DNA of 26,712 nucleotides from Nitrospira sp. UBA6493 (GCA_002435325.1 DJMJ01000020.1:458-27169), one strand, 5' to 3'; counted from the first letter of the stretch, positions 7,700 through 16,915 are shown. A program made the numbers and translations. The notes: generated by a model not told the origin, from the sequence alone.

Positions 7700-10012
7700 T
7701 TAGAAAATAGAGCCGATCGTGAACTCAAACACACCCTTCCGTTCGCCGACTTTCGGGTCCAAATTCAACCCGTACGCCACCCGCAAGGGCCCGAACGGAG
7801 AAATCCACCGGCCTTCGAGACCGGCGGCTTTCCTTAAGTTCAACGAGAGCTTTTCATTATCGTCGAACCCCTTCCCGTAATCGAAGAAGATGACTCCGTT
7901 GAGCTTTGCCTCGGATGAAATCGTAAACACATAATCGAAGTTAAAGATCAATTGCTTCGAGGCACCGACAATGGTGTAGTAATTCGGGACCACGGGACCC
8001 GCCTTGCCGAACGCAAACCCGCGCATCGTATTGATACCACCGACAAAGAACCGCTCGGTCAGCGGAACCTGCCGTTCCCCCAGACTTTCCACGGCGGCAT
8101 AGCGGGCACGCACTGCAAACCGGGTGTCGAACGGCAACGGCGTGTACTTCATGATATCGATATTGTATTTATAAAAATTATTACTGCCCCCGAGCATCGG
8201 TGTGCCCAGATCGAATCCTCCCCCGATGCGCCAGCCAGTCCTGGGATCCAGATAATAATCCCTGGTATCCCGGAAGAGCGCGGTCCGGAATCCGGTAGTC
8301 GTCTGAGTGCCGAGCTGCCGGCAGATCAGCGGCAGGAGGTCCGGACAGAGCCCCACTTGCGGATCCTTAAACTTCAGCTCTTCTGCGAAAAGACTCACAC
8401 TGCCCGACACATACTCGGAGAGCCATCGCCCGAACATCACGCTCGCGCCGGTTTTCTCCTCAAAATATGACAAGTAGTTCGTCATACTGCGATAGATGTC
8501 CAATTGCAACGAGGTCAGCGAGTCATTCAAGTAGGGATTGCGAAAGGTAATCAAGCCCAAGGACCGCCGTTGGCCGAGCTGCCCGCGGATACGCCCCATA
8601 TAGCCTTCGCCGAAAAGATTGCCCTCCGTGATATCCGCCATGGCGACGAGCTGATCGAGCGTGCTGAAACCGCCGCCGATACTGAACTGCCCCGTCGGCT
8701 TCTCCTTCACCCGGACATTCAGATCGACCTTATCCGGAGCCACCTGGCCGGGAAGAATTTCCACCGTTTCAAAAAAGTTCAGATTGTTCAACCGCTGGAA
8801 ACTCCGTTTCAACGCCGCCGTATCGATGACGTCCTGTTCATCGACCCGAATTTCCCGGCGAATGACGTTGTCGCGCGTCTTGTCGTTGCCGACAATATTG
8901 ATCTGGCGAATCCGCATCATCTCACCCTCTTTAATTGTGAGGATGATGCTCGCCGTACGCGCGTCGTTGTTCGGGTTGACATTCGGCACGACATCGGCAA
9001 ACGCATAGCCCTTGCTGCCGTACATGTCGGTGACACGCGTCACTTCGTCGCGGATCTTGGCCCGCTGAAAAATCTCACCGTCCTTAATCTTAAGCTTTTC
9101 ACGGATTTCCGCATCCTCGAATACGGTGTACCCGCGGAATCCCACCTCGGACACGGTGAACGGCTCGCCTTCCGAGACGGTATACGTCAGAGTAAACCAC
9201 TTCTTATCCTCGCTCAATTCGACGGTCGGCAGGCTGACTTGCGCGTTGAGATAGCCTTTGTTCAGCAGCACTTCCTTGATCCGCTCGACATCATTCGGCA
9301 GCTCTTCCTGCTTCAAGATTCCGGCATCCGACACGAACGAGGGCAATTTCAGTTGCGTAATGAGCCCATACCAGGGAATCCATTCCCGGACCGCCGTGAC
9401 CTTGAAAATTTCCTCCTTGGTCGCGGCCCGCATGCCGTCGAACACCACGGACTTGACACGCGCCTTTTCACCTTCCTTGACGAAAAACGTGAGCCGTTTT
9501 TGCTCCTCGTCCAACGTTTGAACGACGGGGGTCACTTGGGCGTTGTAATAGCCCTCTTCCTGGTAGGCCACGCGAATTTTCTCCGCGCTTTCCTTGGCTT
9601 GCTGCTGATCTAAAAACGACTGGCCCTTGATCGTAGTTTTCTCCTTGAGTTTATCATCGCTCAAACTCACATTGCCGTCATACACAATCTCGGTGATGAA
9701 CGGCTTTTCCCTCACGACGAACACCACCGCCGTGCCGCCTGTCACTGACTCCGTTTCGACCTGCACATCATCGAAATAACCCGTATCGTATAGAATCTTC
9801 ACCTGGCCGCGCACAGTTTCAGGAGTATAGGGATCGCCGGCCTTGAGCGTGAGCCGGCCGACAATCGCGGGCAACTCGATCCGTTTATTCCCTCGAATAT
9901 CGATCGCGGCAACCTTGGGGATGACTCCCTGCGCCACGACATCCACAAGAGGAGTCAAAATGGAACACAGCACCACCACCAGCGCAAACCATTGGGATTT
10001 TCGACACCACAT
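7700..10012 (-). CDS. bamA: Outer-membrane protein assembly factor BamA
   Basis: From the chosen ATG the protein has 770 residues: a signal peptide (FALVVVLCSILTPLVDVVAQ), five POTRA domains (about residues 30-420) and a C-terminal 16-strand barrel of the Omp85 family (about 430-770) that ends in phenylalanine, as expected for a BAM substrate. The barrel contains the conserved RGF segment (NTMRGFAFG) of the lid loop. BamA inserts beta-barrel proteins into the outer membrane. A GTG nine codons upstream (10039) is an alternative start; neither start has a clear ribosome-binding site. The gene opens the operon, followed by two OmpH chaperones and lipid A genes, and is served by the promoter at 10200-10228. 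Confidence 0.95.
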   Translation of the reverse strand: MWCRKSQWFALVVVLCSILTPLVDVVAQGVIPKVAAIDIRGNKRIELPAIVGRLTLKAGDPYTPETVRGQVKILYDTGYFDDVQVETESVTGGTAVVFVVREKPFITEIVYDGNVSLSDDKLKEKTTIKGQSFLDQQQAKESAEKIRVAYQEEGYYNAQVTPVVQTLDEEQKRLTFFVKEGEKARVKSVVFDGMRAATKEEIFKVTAVREWIPWYGLITQLKLPSFVSDAGILKQEELPNDVERIKEVLLNKGYLNAQVSLPTVELSEDKKWFTLTYTVSEGEPFTVSEVGFRGYTVFEDAEIREKLKIKDGEIFQRAKIRDEVTRVTDMYGSKGYAFADVVPNVNPNNDARTASIILTIKEGEMMRIRQINIVGNDKTRDNVIRREIRVDEQDVIDTAALKRSFQRLNNLNFFETVEILPGQVAPDKVDLNVRVKEKPTGQFSIGGGFSTLDQLVAMADITEGNLFGEGYMGRIRGQLGQRRSLGLITFRNPYLNDSLTSLQLDIYRSMTNYLSYFEEKTGASVMFGRWLSEYVSGSVSLFAEELKFKDPQVGLCPDLLPLICRQLGTQTTTGFRTALFRDTRDYYLDPRTGWRIGGGFDLGTPMLGGSNNFYKYNIDIMKYTPLPFDTRFAVRARYAAVESLGERQVPLTERFFVGGINTMRGFAFGKAGPVVPNYYTIVGASKQLIFNFDYVFTISSEAKLNGVIFFDYGKGFDDNEKLSLNLRKAAGLEGRWISPFGPLRVAYGLNLDPKVGERKGVFEFTIGSIF

Positions 10013-10199
10013 TACAGCCACAAACGAAGATGCCCCCACCCCAACCAGGTTATCGTGACTCCAGGGAACGCAACCGCCCTGTCCAGACTGACCGCACGCT
10101 CGGTTGACTCAACTCAGCCAATTACCAGAGCACACCGTCCCGAAGACTCGCACGAACATACGTGCCACAGCACGCACTATAGGACCGCGAAACTTCCGG

Positions 10200-10228
10200 A
10201 TTATATTGATGCCTTGAGTTGATGTAAA
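10200..10228 (-). promoter_or_regulatory. Sigma70-like promoter for the bamA-lipid A operon
   Basis: Read on the minus strand, TTTACA (10228-10223) is followed after exactly 17 bases by a perfect TATAAT (10205-10200). The predicted start of transcription is near 10193, giving bamA a leader of about 155 to 180 bases depending on the start codon. No other promoter as good was seen in the ten-gene run downstream, so it may drive the whole operon. Confidence 0.7.
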
Positions 10229-10287
10229 GGATTATGGGGCCGAAGGAATTTGCCCGTGCGCCCCGCCGTTTCAAGTGCGCCCATTTC

Positions 10288-10316
10288 TTGACTTCACTTT
10301 ATCCATCACATACTAT
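10288..10316 (+). promoter_or_regulatory. Sigma70-like promoter for galU, possibly leaderless
   Basis: TTGACT (10288-10293) and TACTAT (10311-10316) are separated by 17 bases. Transcription would begin 6 to 8 bases further, at 10322-10324, which is the galU ATG itself. There is no good ribosome-binding site before the ATG, which fits a leaderless mRNA. Confidence 0.6.
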
Positions 10317-10323
10317 CGCGAGA

Positions 10324-11220
10324 ATGTCATCCTATACTGTTCGAAAAGCTGTCATCCCGGCTGCAGGCCTCGGGACGCGCTTCCTTCCCGCCACGAAAGC
10401 ATCGCCCAAAGAGATGCTCCCCTTGGTTGATAAACCGTTGATTCAATACACGGTCGAAGAAGCCGTCGCCTCGGGCATCGAAGACATTATCGTCATCACG
10501 GGCCGGGGAAAGCGTGCCATCGAAGATCACTTCGACCGCTCCGTCGAACTTGAAGAAAATCTCAAAGGCACCGGCAAATCACAACTGCTCAACCAGATGC
10601 GCCAGATTTCAACCCTGGCCAACTTTTGCTACGTCCGCCAGTCGGAAGCGCTCGGATTGGGCCATGCCGTGCTCTGCGCGCAGCGCCTGATCGGCGATGA
10701 GCCCTTCGCGGTCATTCTCGGCGACGAAATCATTGATGCATCGGTTCCTGCGCTCGCACAGCTCATCCACGTCTACAAAAAACGTCATGGCGCCGTCTTG
10801 GGGGTACAAAACGTTCCGAAACAAGATGTCGGCCGCTACGGGATCGTCACGCCCAAACGACTGGGCAAAGGGCTGCACCGCGTCATAGACCTCGTCGAAA
10901 AGCCCTCGCCGGCGGAAGCCCCATCGACTCTTGCCGTGATCGGACGCTATATCCTTCCGCCGGAAATCTTCCCGATCCTGCGAAAGACGAAGCCGGGGAA
11001 AAATGGAGAAATCCAATTGACCGATGCCTTGAAAGAACTGGCGAAGCAATCACCCATGTATGCCCACGAGGTGGTGGGGCTCCGCCACGATGCCGGGGAC
11101 AAATTGGGGTTTTTGATTGCGACGGTAGAATTCGCACTCAAGAATCCATCCCTGGGTCCAGAATTTCATGAATACCTCGCAACCAAAATGCGGGCAACCG
11201 CAGGCATGCGTCGCGCCTGA
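10324..11220 (+). CDS. galU: UTP-glucose-1-phosphate uridylyltransferase
   Basis: The enzyme makes UDP-glucose from UTP and glucose-1-phosphate for surface polysaccharides, glycogen or trehalose synthesis. The 298-residue protein has the nucleotide-binding signature AAGLGTRFLPATKASPKEMLPL near the N-terminus, then PLIQY and EEAVASGIEDIIVITGRGK, ILGDEI (about residue 136) and VEKPSP near 200. Length fits the family (295-302). The open frame extends 30 codons upstream, but the family start is the ATG at 10324 and the promoter lies inside that extension. The gene stands alone, divergent from bamA and 79 bases before lon. Confidence 0.95.
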   Translation: MSSYTVRKAVIPAAGLGTRFLPATKASPKEMLPLVDKPLIQYTVEEAVASGIEDIIVITGRGKRAIEDHFDRSVELEENLKGTGKSQLLNQMRQISTLANFCYVRQSEALGLGHAVLCAQRLIGDEPFAVILGDEIIDASVPALAQLIHVYKKRHGAVLGVQNVPKQDVGRYGIVTPKRLGKGLHRVIDLVEKPSPAEAPSTLAVIGRYILPPEIFPILRKTKPGKNGEIQLTDALKELAKQSPMYAHEVVGLRHDAGDKLGFLIATVEFALKNPSLGPEFHEYLATKMRATAGMRRA

Positions 11221-11299
11221 GAGCAGGATTCAAGAGCTTCCCCTGACGCAGGACTCGACACTCACGCTAAACACGACGGTATAGAAGGACTGATAGACC

Positions 11300-13807
11300 A
11301 TGACTGACTCCATCGAACAAGATCTCCAACCGCCGCAAAACGTGGAGGTGCCAGACCAGCTGCCGCTCTTGCCCGTCCGCGACATCGTGGTCTTCCCATA
11401 TATGGTCCTACCCCTGTTCGTCGGCCGGGAAATGTCCATCCGGGCGATCGAAGCCGCGCTGGCTGGCAATCGCATGATCTTCCTCGCCACGCAAAAAGCG
11501 CTCGACCTTGAGAATCCGAAGCCTGAAGACATTCACAGCGTCGGAACCGTCGGGATCATCATGCGCATGCTGAAACTGCCCGACGAGCGGATCAAGATTC
11601 TGGTCCAGGGCATTGCCAAGGCCACCATCACCGACTACATCCAGACCGACCCCTATTACTCCGTGCGTATCAGCAAGCTGCCGGACACGAAAATCACCGC
11701 CACCACGCTGGAATCCGAAGCCGTCATGCGCACCGTCAAGGAACAGATCGAGCGCATCGTGAGCCTGGGGAAAATCCTGATTCCCGACGTCATGGTGGTC
11801 ATTGAAAATTTGGAAGAGCCGGGCCGGCTGGCCGATATGGTCGCCTCGAATCTCGGGCTCAAGGTGGAGGTCACCCAAAGCGTGCTGGAGATTGCCGATC
11901 CGATCCAGCGCCTCCGGCAAGTCAGCGACATTCTCGGCAAAGAAATCGAAGTGCTCTCGATGCAGCAAAAGATCCAGGCCCAGGCCAAGGGCGAGATGGA
12001 CAAGACGCAGCGCGAGTATTTCCTGCGCGAGCAGCTGAAAGCCATTCAGAAAGAACTGGGCGAACTCGACGAACGCACCGAAGAGGTCGCCGAATTCCGC
12101 ACCCGCATCAAAGACGCCAAGATGCCGGAGAAGGTCCTCAAGGAAGCCGAGAAACAGCTGAAGCGACTGGAGAAAATGCATCCAGACACGGCGGAATCGG
12201 CCACAGTACGCACGTATCTCGAATGGCTGGTGGAGCTGCCCTGGTCCAAAAAGTCGAAAGACAATCTCGATCTGAAGGCCGCCGCACGAGTCCTCAACGA
12301 GGATCACTACGATCTGGAAAAAGTGAAAGAGCGGATTCTGGAATATCTGGCCGTCCGGAAGCTGAAAGAGAAGATGAAGGGCCCGATCTTATGTTTTGTC
12401 GGTCCGCCGGGCGTGGGGAAAACGTCGCTGGGCAAATCAATCGCCAAGGCGCTGGGACGCGAGTTCGTCCGCATCAGCCTCGGCGGCGTCCGTGACGAAG
12501 CGGAAATCCGCGGCCATCGCCGCACCTACGTCGGCGCCCTGCCTGGCCGCCTCATCCAAGGCATGAAGCAAGCCGGCACCAACAATCCCGTCTTCATGCT
12601 CGATGAAATCGACAAGGTAGGCATGGATTTCCGGGGAGACCCATCCGCAGCCCTGCTTGAAGTCCTCGACCCGGAACAAAATAGCACCTTCACCGACCAT
12701 TACCTCGGCGTGCCTTTCGACCTGACCGAGGTCATGTTCATCACCACCGCGAACTTGATCGATCCGATCCTGCCGGCCCTCCGCGACCGGATGGAAATCA
12801 TCGAAATCCCGGGCTACACGGAAGAAGAAAAGCTCGGCATCGCTCAGACCTATTTAATCCCCCGCCAGCTCTCCGAGCATGGGATCACCGGCAAACACGT
12901 CAAGATCACGGACCAGGCGCTGCGCATGATTATCGCCAACTACACACGCGAAGCCGGCGTCCGCAATCTTGAACGAGAAATCGCCAACGTCATGCGGAAA
13001 GTGGCCAAGAAAGTCGCCGAAGGGAAAGGCCAGGGCTTCCCCGTCACACCGGCCAATCTCAATAAGTACCTCGGGGTCACGAAATACGTGCCGGAAGCGG
13101 AGTTGGAAAAAGACGAAATCGGCGTCGCCACGGGACTCGCCTGGACCGAATCGGGCGGCGATGTGCTGTATATCGAAGCCACTGTCATGAAGGGCAAGGG
13201 CCAACTCACCCTCACCGGCCACCTCGGCGACGTCATGAAAGAGTCCGCCCAAGCGGCACTCAGCTACGTGCGATCGCGGGAGAAGACGCTCAACATCAAT
13301 CCAGACATGTTCAGCAAGCAAGATCTCCATATCCATGTTCCCGCCGGCGCCATTCCCAAAGACGGCCCATCGGCCGGCATTACCATGGCAACGGCCATTG
13401 CCTCAGCCCTTTCCGGCATTCCCGTGCGCCGAGACCTTGCGATGACCGGAGAAATCACCTTGCGCGGCCGGGTGCTGCCGATCGGCGGACTCAAAGAAAA
13501 AATCCTGGCGGCTAAGCGGGCCAAGCTGGCTATGGTGCTCCTCCCGAAGCGCAACAAGAAAGATCTGGAGGAAATCCCGAAACATCTTCTGAAAGGCATT
13601 CAATTGGCGTTCGCCGATACCGTGGACGATGTGATGAAAATCGCGCTCCAGCGGAAGCCGGCCGAAAAGGCGCCCCCCAAGAAAAAGTCCGCGCCGCCGG
13701 CCGTTTCTCGCTCGCGTACTTCCCGCTCAACTAAGGCCAGGCGAGTCGGTGGATCTCACGTGGTCCATGCGACACTCATGGCCTCGCCACCCAACCCTTT
13801 GCCCTAA
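11300..13807 (+). CDS. lon: ATP-dependent Lon protease with basic C-terminal tail
   Basis: Lon degrades misfolded and regulatory proteins in the cytosol. The 835-residue protein has an N-terminal substrate-binding domain (PLLPVRDIVVFPYMVLPLFVGR, about residues 20-220), a coiled middle part, an AAA+ module with Walker A GPPGVGKT near 368 and Walker B FMLDEIDK near 430, and a C-terminal serine protease domain. The catalytic dyad is Ser691 (in DGPSAG) and Lys734 (in GLKEKI), with the same 43-residue spacing as Ser679/Lys722 in E. coli. The last 50 or so residues beyond the protease domain are rich in Lys, Pro, Arg and Ser and are not part of the usual family length (about 784-810). GAAGGA stands about 11 bases before the ATG. 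thiL follows after 10 bases. Confidence 0.96.
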   Translation: MTDSIEQDLQPPQNVEVPDQLPLLPVRDIVVFPYMVLPLFVGREMSIRAIEAALAGNRMIFLATQKALDLENPKPEDIHSVGTVGIIMRMLKLPDERIKILVQGIAKATITDYIQTDPYYSVRISKLPDTKITATTLESEAVMRTVKEQIERIVSLGKILIPDVMVVIENLEEPGRLADMVASNLGLKVEVTQSVLEIADPIQRLRQVSDILGKEIEVLSMQQKIQAQAKGEMDKTQREYFLREQLKAIQKELGELDERTEEVAEFRTRIKDAKMPEKVLKEAEKQLKRLEKMHPDTAESATVRTYLEWLVELPWSKKSKDNLDLKAAARVLNEDHYDLEKVKERILEYLAVRKLKEKMKGPILCFVGPPGVGKTSLGKSIAKALGREFVRISLGGVRDEAEIRGHRRTYVGALPGRLIQGMKQAGTNNPVFMLDEIDKVGMDFRGDPSAALLEVLDPEQNSTFTDHYLGVPFDLTEVMFITTANLIDPILPALRDRMEIIEIPGYTEEEKLGIAQTYLIPRQLSEHGITGKHVKITDQALRMIIANYTREAGVRNLEREIANVMRKVAKKVAEGKGQGFPVTPANLNKYLGVTKYVPEAELEKDEIGVATGLAWTESGGDVLYIEATVMKGKGQLTLTGHLGDVMKESAQAALSYVRSREKTLNINPDMFSKQDLHIHVPAGAIPKDGPSAGITMATAIASALSGIPVRRDLAMTGEITLRGRVLPIGGLKEKILAAKRAKLAMVLLPKRNKKDLEEIPKHLLKGIQLAFADTVDDVMKIALQRKPAEKAPPKKKSAPPAVSRSRTSRSTKARRVGGSHVVHATLMASPPNPLP

Positions 13808-13817
13808 CGTGTCACCT

Positions 13818-14852
13818 ATGGCCCGTCGAAAGGCCGCCACCCCCATCCAGGAATTTCCGCTCATCCGGCAGTTGCAGCGCCGGTTTGAGCGCAAAAGCCC
13901 GGCGGTCCTTCAAGGCATCGGAGATGATGCCGCCGTCGTCTCGATTCCTTCCGGCGACTGGACGGTCCTGACCACCGACCTCCTCGCAGAAGGCATCCAT
14001 TTCGACGTTCGCACCGCCACACTGGCCTCAGTCGGCTACCGAGCCGCCATGGCCAACCTGAGCGATGTGGCCGCCATGGGCGCAACGCCTCGTTTTCTTC
14101 TGGTCTCCATCGCCATTCCATCAACCCTGCGCGCCGCCGACGTCACGCAACTCTACCGGGGGCTCATGCAGGCCTGTGATGGATACGATGTACATTTGAT
14201 CGGCGGAGACACCTCCGCCTCCCGTCAGGGGCTCTTTCTCAGCATCACCCTGCTCGGCACCACGAAACGCGGCCGGACGCTGTTCCGCCATGGTGCGAAA
14301 GTCGGCGACAGCCTCTACGTGACCGGCACCATCGGCGATTCGCTGGCCGGCCTGCAGCTCTTGACAAAAGAGCGGCGCACCGCGCGAAGCCCGCGCCTTC
14401 GCCCTGCTCACAGGCGCTTTCTGGTAAACCGGCATCTGCACCCGACCGCTCGCGTGCAGGAAGGGCTCTGGCTCAATCAGTCCCGTCTCGCCACCTCGGC
14501 TATCGATCTCTCCGACGGACTCTCCGGCGATGTCCGGCATATTTGCGAAAATAGCCAGGTAGGCGTTACGATCGACGTGGCACAGCTCCCGCTCTCGCCG
14601 GCCTGCCGGGCCTATGCCGACACGCAAGGGATCGACCCGACCACGCTCGCGCTGGCCGGCGGAGAAGACTATGAACTCCTCTTTACCGTGAACCCGCGCA
14701 GCGAGCGGCCCCTCGAACGCCAGGCTCGCGCAAAAGGATTTCAGATCACGAAGGTAGGCGTCATTCGCCCCAGCCGATTCGGCATACAGGCAGTCTCAAC
14801 CGACGGAGTGGCCAAGCCGCTCCCGGTCACGAGCTATCAACATTTCCGGTAA
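13818..14852 (+). CDS. thiL: Thiamine-monophosphate kinase
   Basis: ThiL phosphorylates thiamine monophosphate to the active cofactor thiamine diphosphate. The 344-residue protein shows the family motifs: GIGDDAAVV near residue 35, DLLAEGIHFD near 55 (metal-binding aspartates), MANLSDVAAMGA near 77, GGDTS near 133 and SAIDLSDGLSGD near 230. The frame is open upstream to 13749 inside lon, but family proteins begin just before the FPLI segment, so I take the ATG at 13818 (a GTG three codons earlier is possible). It starts 10 bases after lon and precedes a DUF2062 gene. The other thiamine genes of this window lie about 10 kb away on the other strand. Confidence 0.94.
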   Translation: MARRKAATPIQEFPLIRQLQRRFERKSPAVLQGIGDDAAVVSIPSGDWTVLTTDLLAEGIHFDVRTATLASVGYRAAMANLSDVAAMGATPRFLLVSIAIPSTLRAADVTQLYRGLMQACDGYDVHLIGGDTSASRQGLFLSITLLGTTKRGRTLFRHGAKVGDSLYVTGTIGDSLAGLQLLTKERRTARSPRLRPAHRRFLVNRHLHPTARVQEGLWLNQSRLATSAIDLSDGLSGDVRHICENSQVGVTIDVAQLPLSPACRAYADTQGIDPTTLALAGGEDYELLFTVNPRSERPLERQARAKGFQITKVGVIRPSRFGIQAVSTDGVAKPLPVTSYQHFR

Positions 14853-14869
14853 CCAAACGAACGGACGTC

Positions 14870-15358
14870 GTGGCATTACCCCCTTCCTTTCGGTCGCTGC
14901 TCCGCCAGATCCTGCATCTCCAGGAGCCACCCAGGCGGACCGCTTTCGCCTTTGCGCTTGGCGTTTTCATTGCCTTCTCGCCCGCCTACGGGTTGCACAT
15001 CATCCTAGTGGGGTTATGCACCTGGCTGTTCGGACTTAACTTCATCGCCCTGTTGGCAGGCTCGCTCATCAACAATCCCTGGACCGTCATTCCAATTCTC
15101 GGCGCCACCTACTGGAGCGGCGCACTCTTGCTGGGCCGGGTTGATAGTCCCGCGTTCGACTGGCACGACCTCACCTTCACCGGCCTGTACCAACAGATTT
15201 TGCCTTACGCCATCCCCTTTACCCTGGGTGCGGTTGTGCTGAGCCTGCTCGGAGCAGCCCTGGCCTATCCGACCGCCTATTTCCTCATTACCAAGTATCG
15301 CCGCCCTGCACAGGCTTCAGCTAAAGCGCCATTGCCGCCCCATGATCAGGTGGGCTAA
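14870..15358 (+). CDS. DUF2062 membrane protein
   Basis: This 162-residue protein belongs to the DUF2062 family of small integral membrane proteins. It has a short cytoplasmic start (RQILHLQEPPRRTAFAFALG), then hydrophobic segments at about residues 25-50, 52-75 and 110-140, with the conserved SLINNPWTVIP motif near residue 65. No enzymatic activity is established for the family as far as I know. Translation probably starts at the GTG at 14870, 17 bases after thiL. It forms a run with lon, thiL and the HD hydrolase on the plus strand, but nothing in that context explains its function. Confidence 0.85.
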   Translation: MALPPSFRSLLRQILHLQEPPRRTAFAFALGVFIAFSPAYGLHIILVGLCTWLFGLNFIALLAGSLINNPWTVIPILGATYWSGALLLGRVDSPAFDWHDLTFTGLYQQILPYAIPFTLGAVVLSLLGAALAYPTAYFLITKYRRPAQASAKAPLPPHDQVG

Positions 15359-15372
15359 GATGCAGATCTGCC

Positions 15373-16794
15373 ATGCAAGAAGCCGACGAATCCATCAACG
15401 CACCCTATGACGGCTCCGCCCTCATTGCCGATCCGATCCATAAATACGTTTCCTTCACAGTCCCCTTCGCGAACCCCGATCCCCATGAACGGACAGAGAA
15501 GGACCTGATCGATTCCCCCTGGGTCCAGCGGCTGCGCTACATCTACCAGCTCCAAAGCGCACGCTGGGTCTACCCCTCGGCCGAACATACCCGCTTCGTC
15601 CATTCGCTCGGCACCATGCACGTCGCCGGACGCTTCGCCCGGCACCTCTATCCGTTCCTGAAAAAGATCGTGAAAGACGTGCCCTCGGCAAATTATGTCG
15701 AAGAGCTGCTGCGCATCACCGCGCTCGTTCACGACATCGGCCACGGACCCTTTTGCCATTTCTTCGACGACAACTATCTCCACGGCTTTCACCTCACCCA
15801 TGAAAAGCTGGGCCAGATCATCATCCGCGAACATCTCGGATCGATCATTCGTAAAATCCGCCGGAGCCCAACCGGGCCGTTTGCCAAAGGCGAAGAACTG
15901 AACCCGGATCAGATCGCCCACCTGATTTTGAAAGAAAAAGGGAAAGACAATTCCCGTATTCCGCGCTGGCTTAACATGCTCCAGCCCGTAATCTCCGGTA
16001 GTTATACCGGCGATAATCTCGACTATGTGCTGCGCGATTCCTACATGTGCGGCGTAGCCGTCGGCCCTGTTGATCTCACCCGGCTCATCCATTACACCAT
16101 CATCACCGACAAGGGCTTTACAATCCATAAGACCGGCCTCCCGGCGCTGCAGATGTTCCTCAACACACGCATGTATCTCTACTCCAACGTCTACTTTCAC
16201 CGGACGACCAGAGCCATCGACATCCACCTGCGCGACATCTTCGGCGACACCATGAAGCTGCTGTTCCCCCGCGACCCGCGCAAGCACATGGAAGACTACC
16301 TCACCCTCACCGATTGGTCGTTGCTGGAAGAGGTCCGCAGCTGGAAGAAGGCGCGACAGAAGGCCCGCCGCCAGTTAGGGCATGAATGGGGACGAATTCT
16401 AGACCGCGACGTAAAGTGGAAAATGGCCTATAGCACCGCGCTGAAGGAAAAGGGGCAGGAGCGCGGCATGGCCATTCCAAGCCACACCCTCTTTGAAGAA
16501 CAGATTGCGAAGGAACTACCGAAGGAATTGAAAGGCCTGGAGTTCCGTGTCGACATGGCCCCGCTCGACCCCCGACCGGACCCTAAAGATCGCCGCGGCA
16601 ATCCGCTCTATGTCTATGACCCCGGCACCAAACAGGTCTCGACCGAACCGCTCGAAGAATTTTTGGATCTCCTGCCAACCCGTCTCGTGCAGTTCCGCAT
16701 CTATAGCCTCGACCACCGCCACGATGCGGCCCTTTCCCGCGCCGCAGCCACCGTGCTGAACAAAACGCCGTCCAGCCTCGAATCGAACTACTAG
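15373..16794 (+). CDS. SAMHD1-like HD-domain phosphohydrolase
   Basis: The 473-residue protein is an HD-superfamily hydrolase of the COG1078 (SAMHD1/dGTPase-like) group. Expected metal ligands are visible: His77 in TRFVHSLGTMH, His120-Asp121 in LVHDIGHGPFCH and Asp217 in GDNLDYVLRD. The segment PWVQRLRYIYQLQSARWVYPSAEHTR, which precedes the first histidine, is also typical. Relatives cleave dNTPs to nucleosides and triphosphate or hydrolyse other nucleotides; the substrate here is not known. The C-terminal part (about residues 300-473) is charged, contains KARQKARRQLG, and resembles no domain I recognise. It follows the DUF2062 gene by 14 bases without a clear ribosome-binding site. Confidence 0.88.
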   Translation: MQEADESINAPYDGSALIADPIHKYVSFTVPFANPDPHERTEKDLIDSPWVQRLRYIYQLQSARWVYPSAEHTRFVHSLGTMHVAGRFARHLYPFLKKIVKDVPSANYVEELLRITALVHDIGHGPFCHFFDDNYLHGFHLTHEKLGQIIIREHLGSIIRKIRRSPTGPFAKGEELNPDQIAHLILKEKGKDNSRIPRWLNMLQPVISGSYTGDNLDYVLRDSYMCGVAVGPVDLTRLIHYTIITDKGFTIHKTGLPALQMFLNTRMYLYSNVYFHRTTRAIDIHLRDIFGDTMKLLFPRDPRKHMEDYLTLTDWSLLEEVRSWKKARQKARRQLGHEWGRILDRDVKWKMAYSTALKEKGQERGMAIPSHTLFEEQIAKELPKELKGLEFRVDMAPLDPRPDPKDRRGNPLYVYDPGTKQVSTEPLEEFLDLLPTRLVQFRIYSLDHRHDAALSRAAATVLNKTPSSLESNY

Positions 16795-16837
16795 CAGGAT
16801 GCTGTCTCACTCCGCCGACGATCACGAAGCCGTGAAA

Positions 16838-16863
16838 TGTCAGGCATGAAAGGTGACCTGACA
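16838..16863. repeat. 7-bp inverted repeat downstream of the HD gene
   Basis: TGTCAGG (16838-16844) and CCTGACA (16857-16863) are perfect inverted repeats around a 12-base spacer. No T-run follows, so this is not a typical intrinsic terminator. It could be an operator for the small secreted protein gene downstream. Confidence 0.45.
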
Positions 16864-16915
16864 GGATCTTTGCCGCACGATTCAGGATTTTCCTGTTCCG
16901 ATTGCGCCTCATCGG

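Larger units (their letters stand above)
10040..10323. other. Divergent bamA/galU control region
   Basis: This stretch of about 285 bases between the divergent bamA and galU genes holds no convincing gene. It carries two outward-facing sigma70-like promoters and a leader of roughly 155 to 180 bases for bamA. A short palindrome, GTTGACTCAAC (10103-10113), lies in that leader. An open frame continuing upstream of galU to 10234 is not expected to be translated, because it lies before the galU promoter. Confidence 0.7.

Noticed and set aside
8504..9613. 369-codon open frame antisense to bamA
   Set aside because: No family features; the opposite strand encodes POTRA domains and barrel strands of BamA.
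10234..10323. 30-codon N-terminal extension of GalU
   Set aside because: It covers the promoter, and the family start matches the ATG at 10324.
11221..11299. Promoter for lon
   Set aside because: The best pair (TCGACA and TATAGA) has a 19-base spacer and weak -10; not enough for a call.
15355..16287. 310-codon open frame antisense to the HD hydrolase
   Set aside because: The plus strand carries intact HD metal-binding motifs across the same bases.
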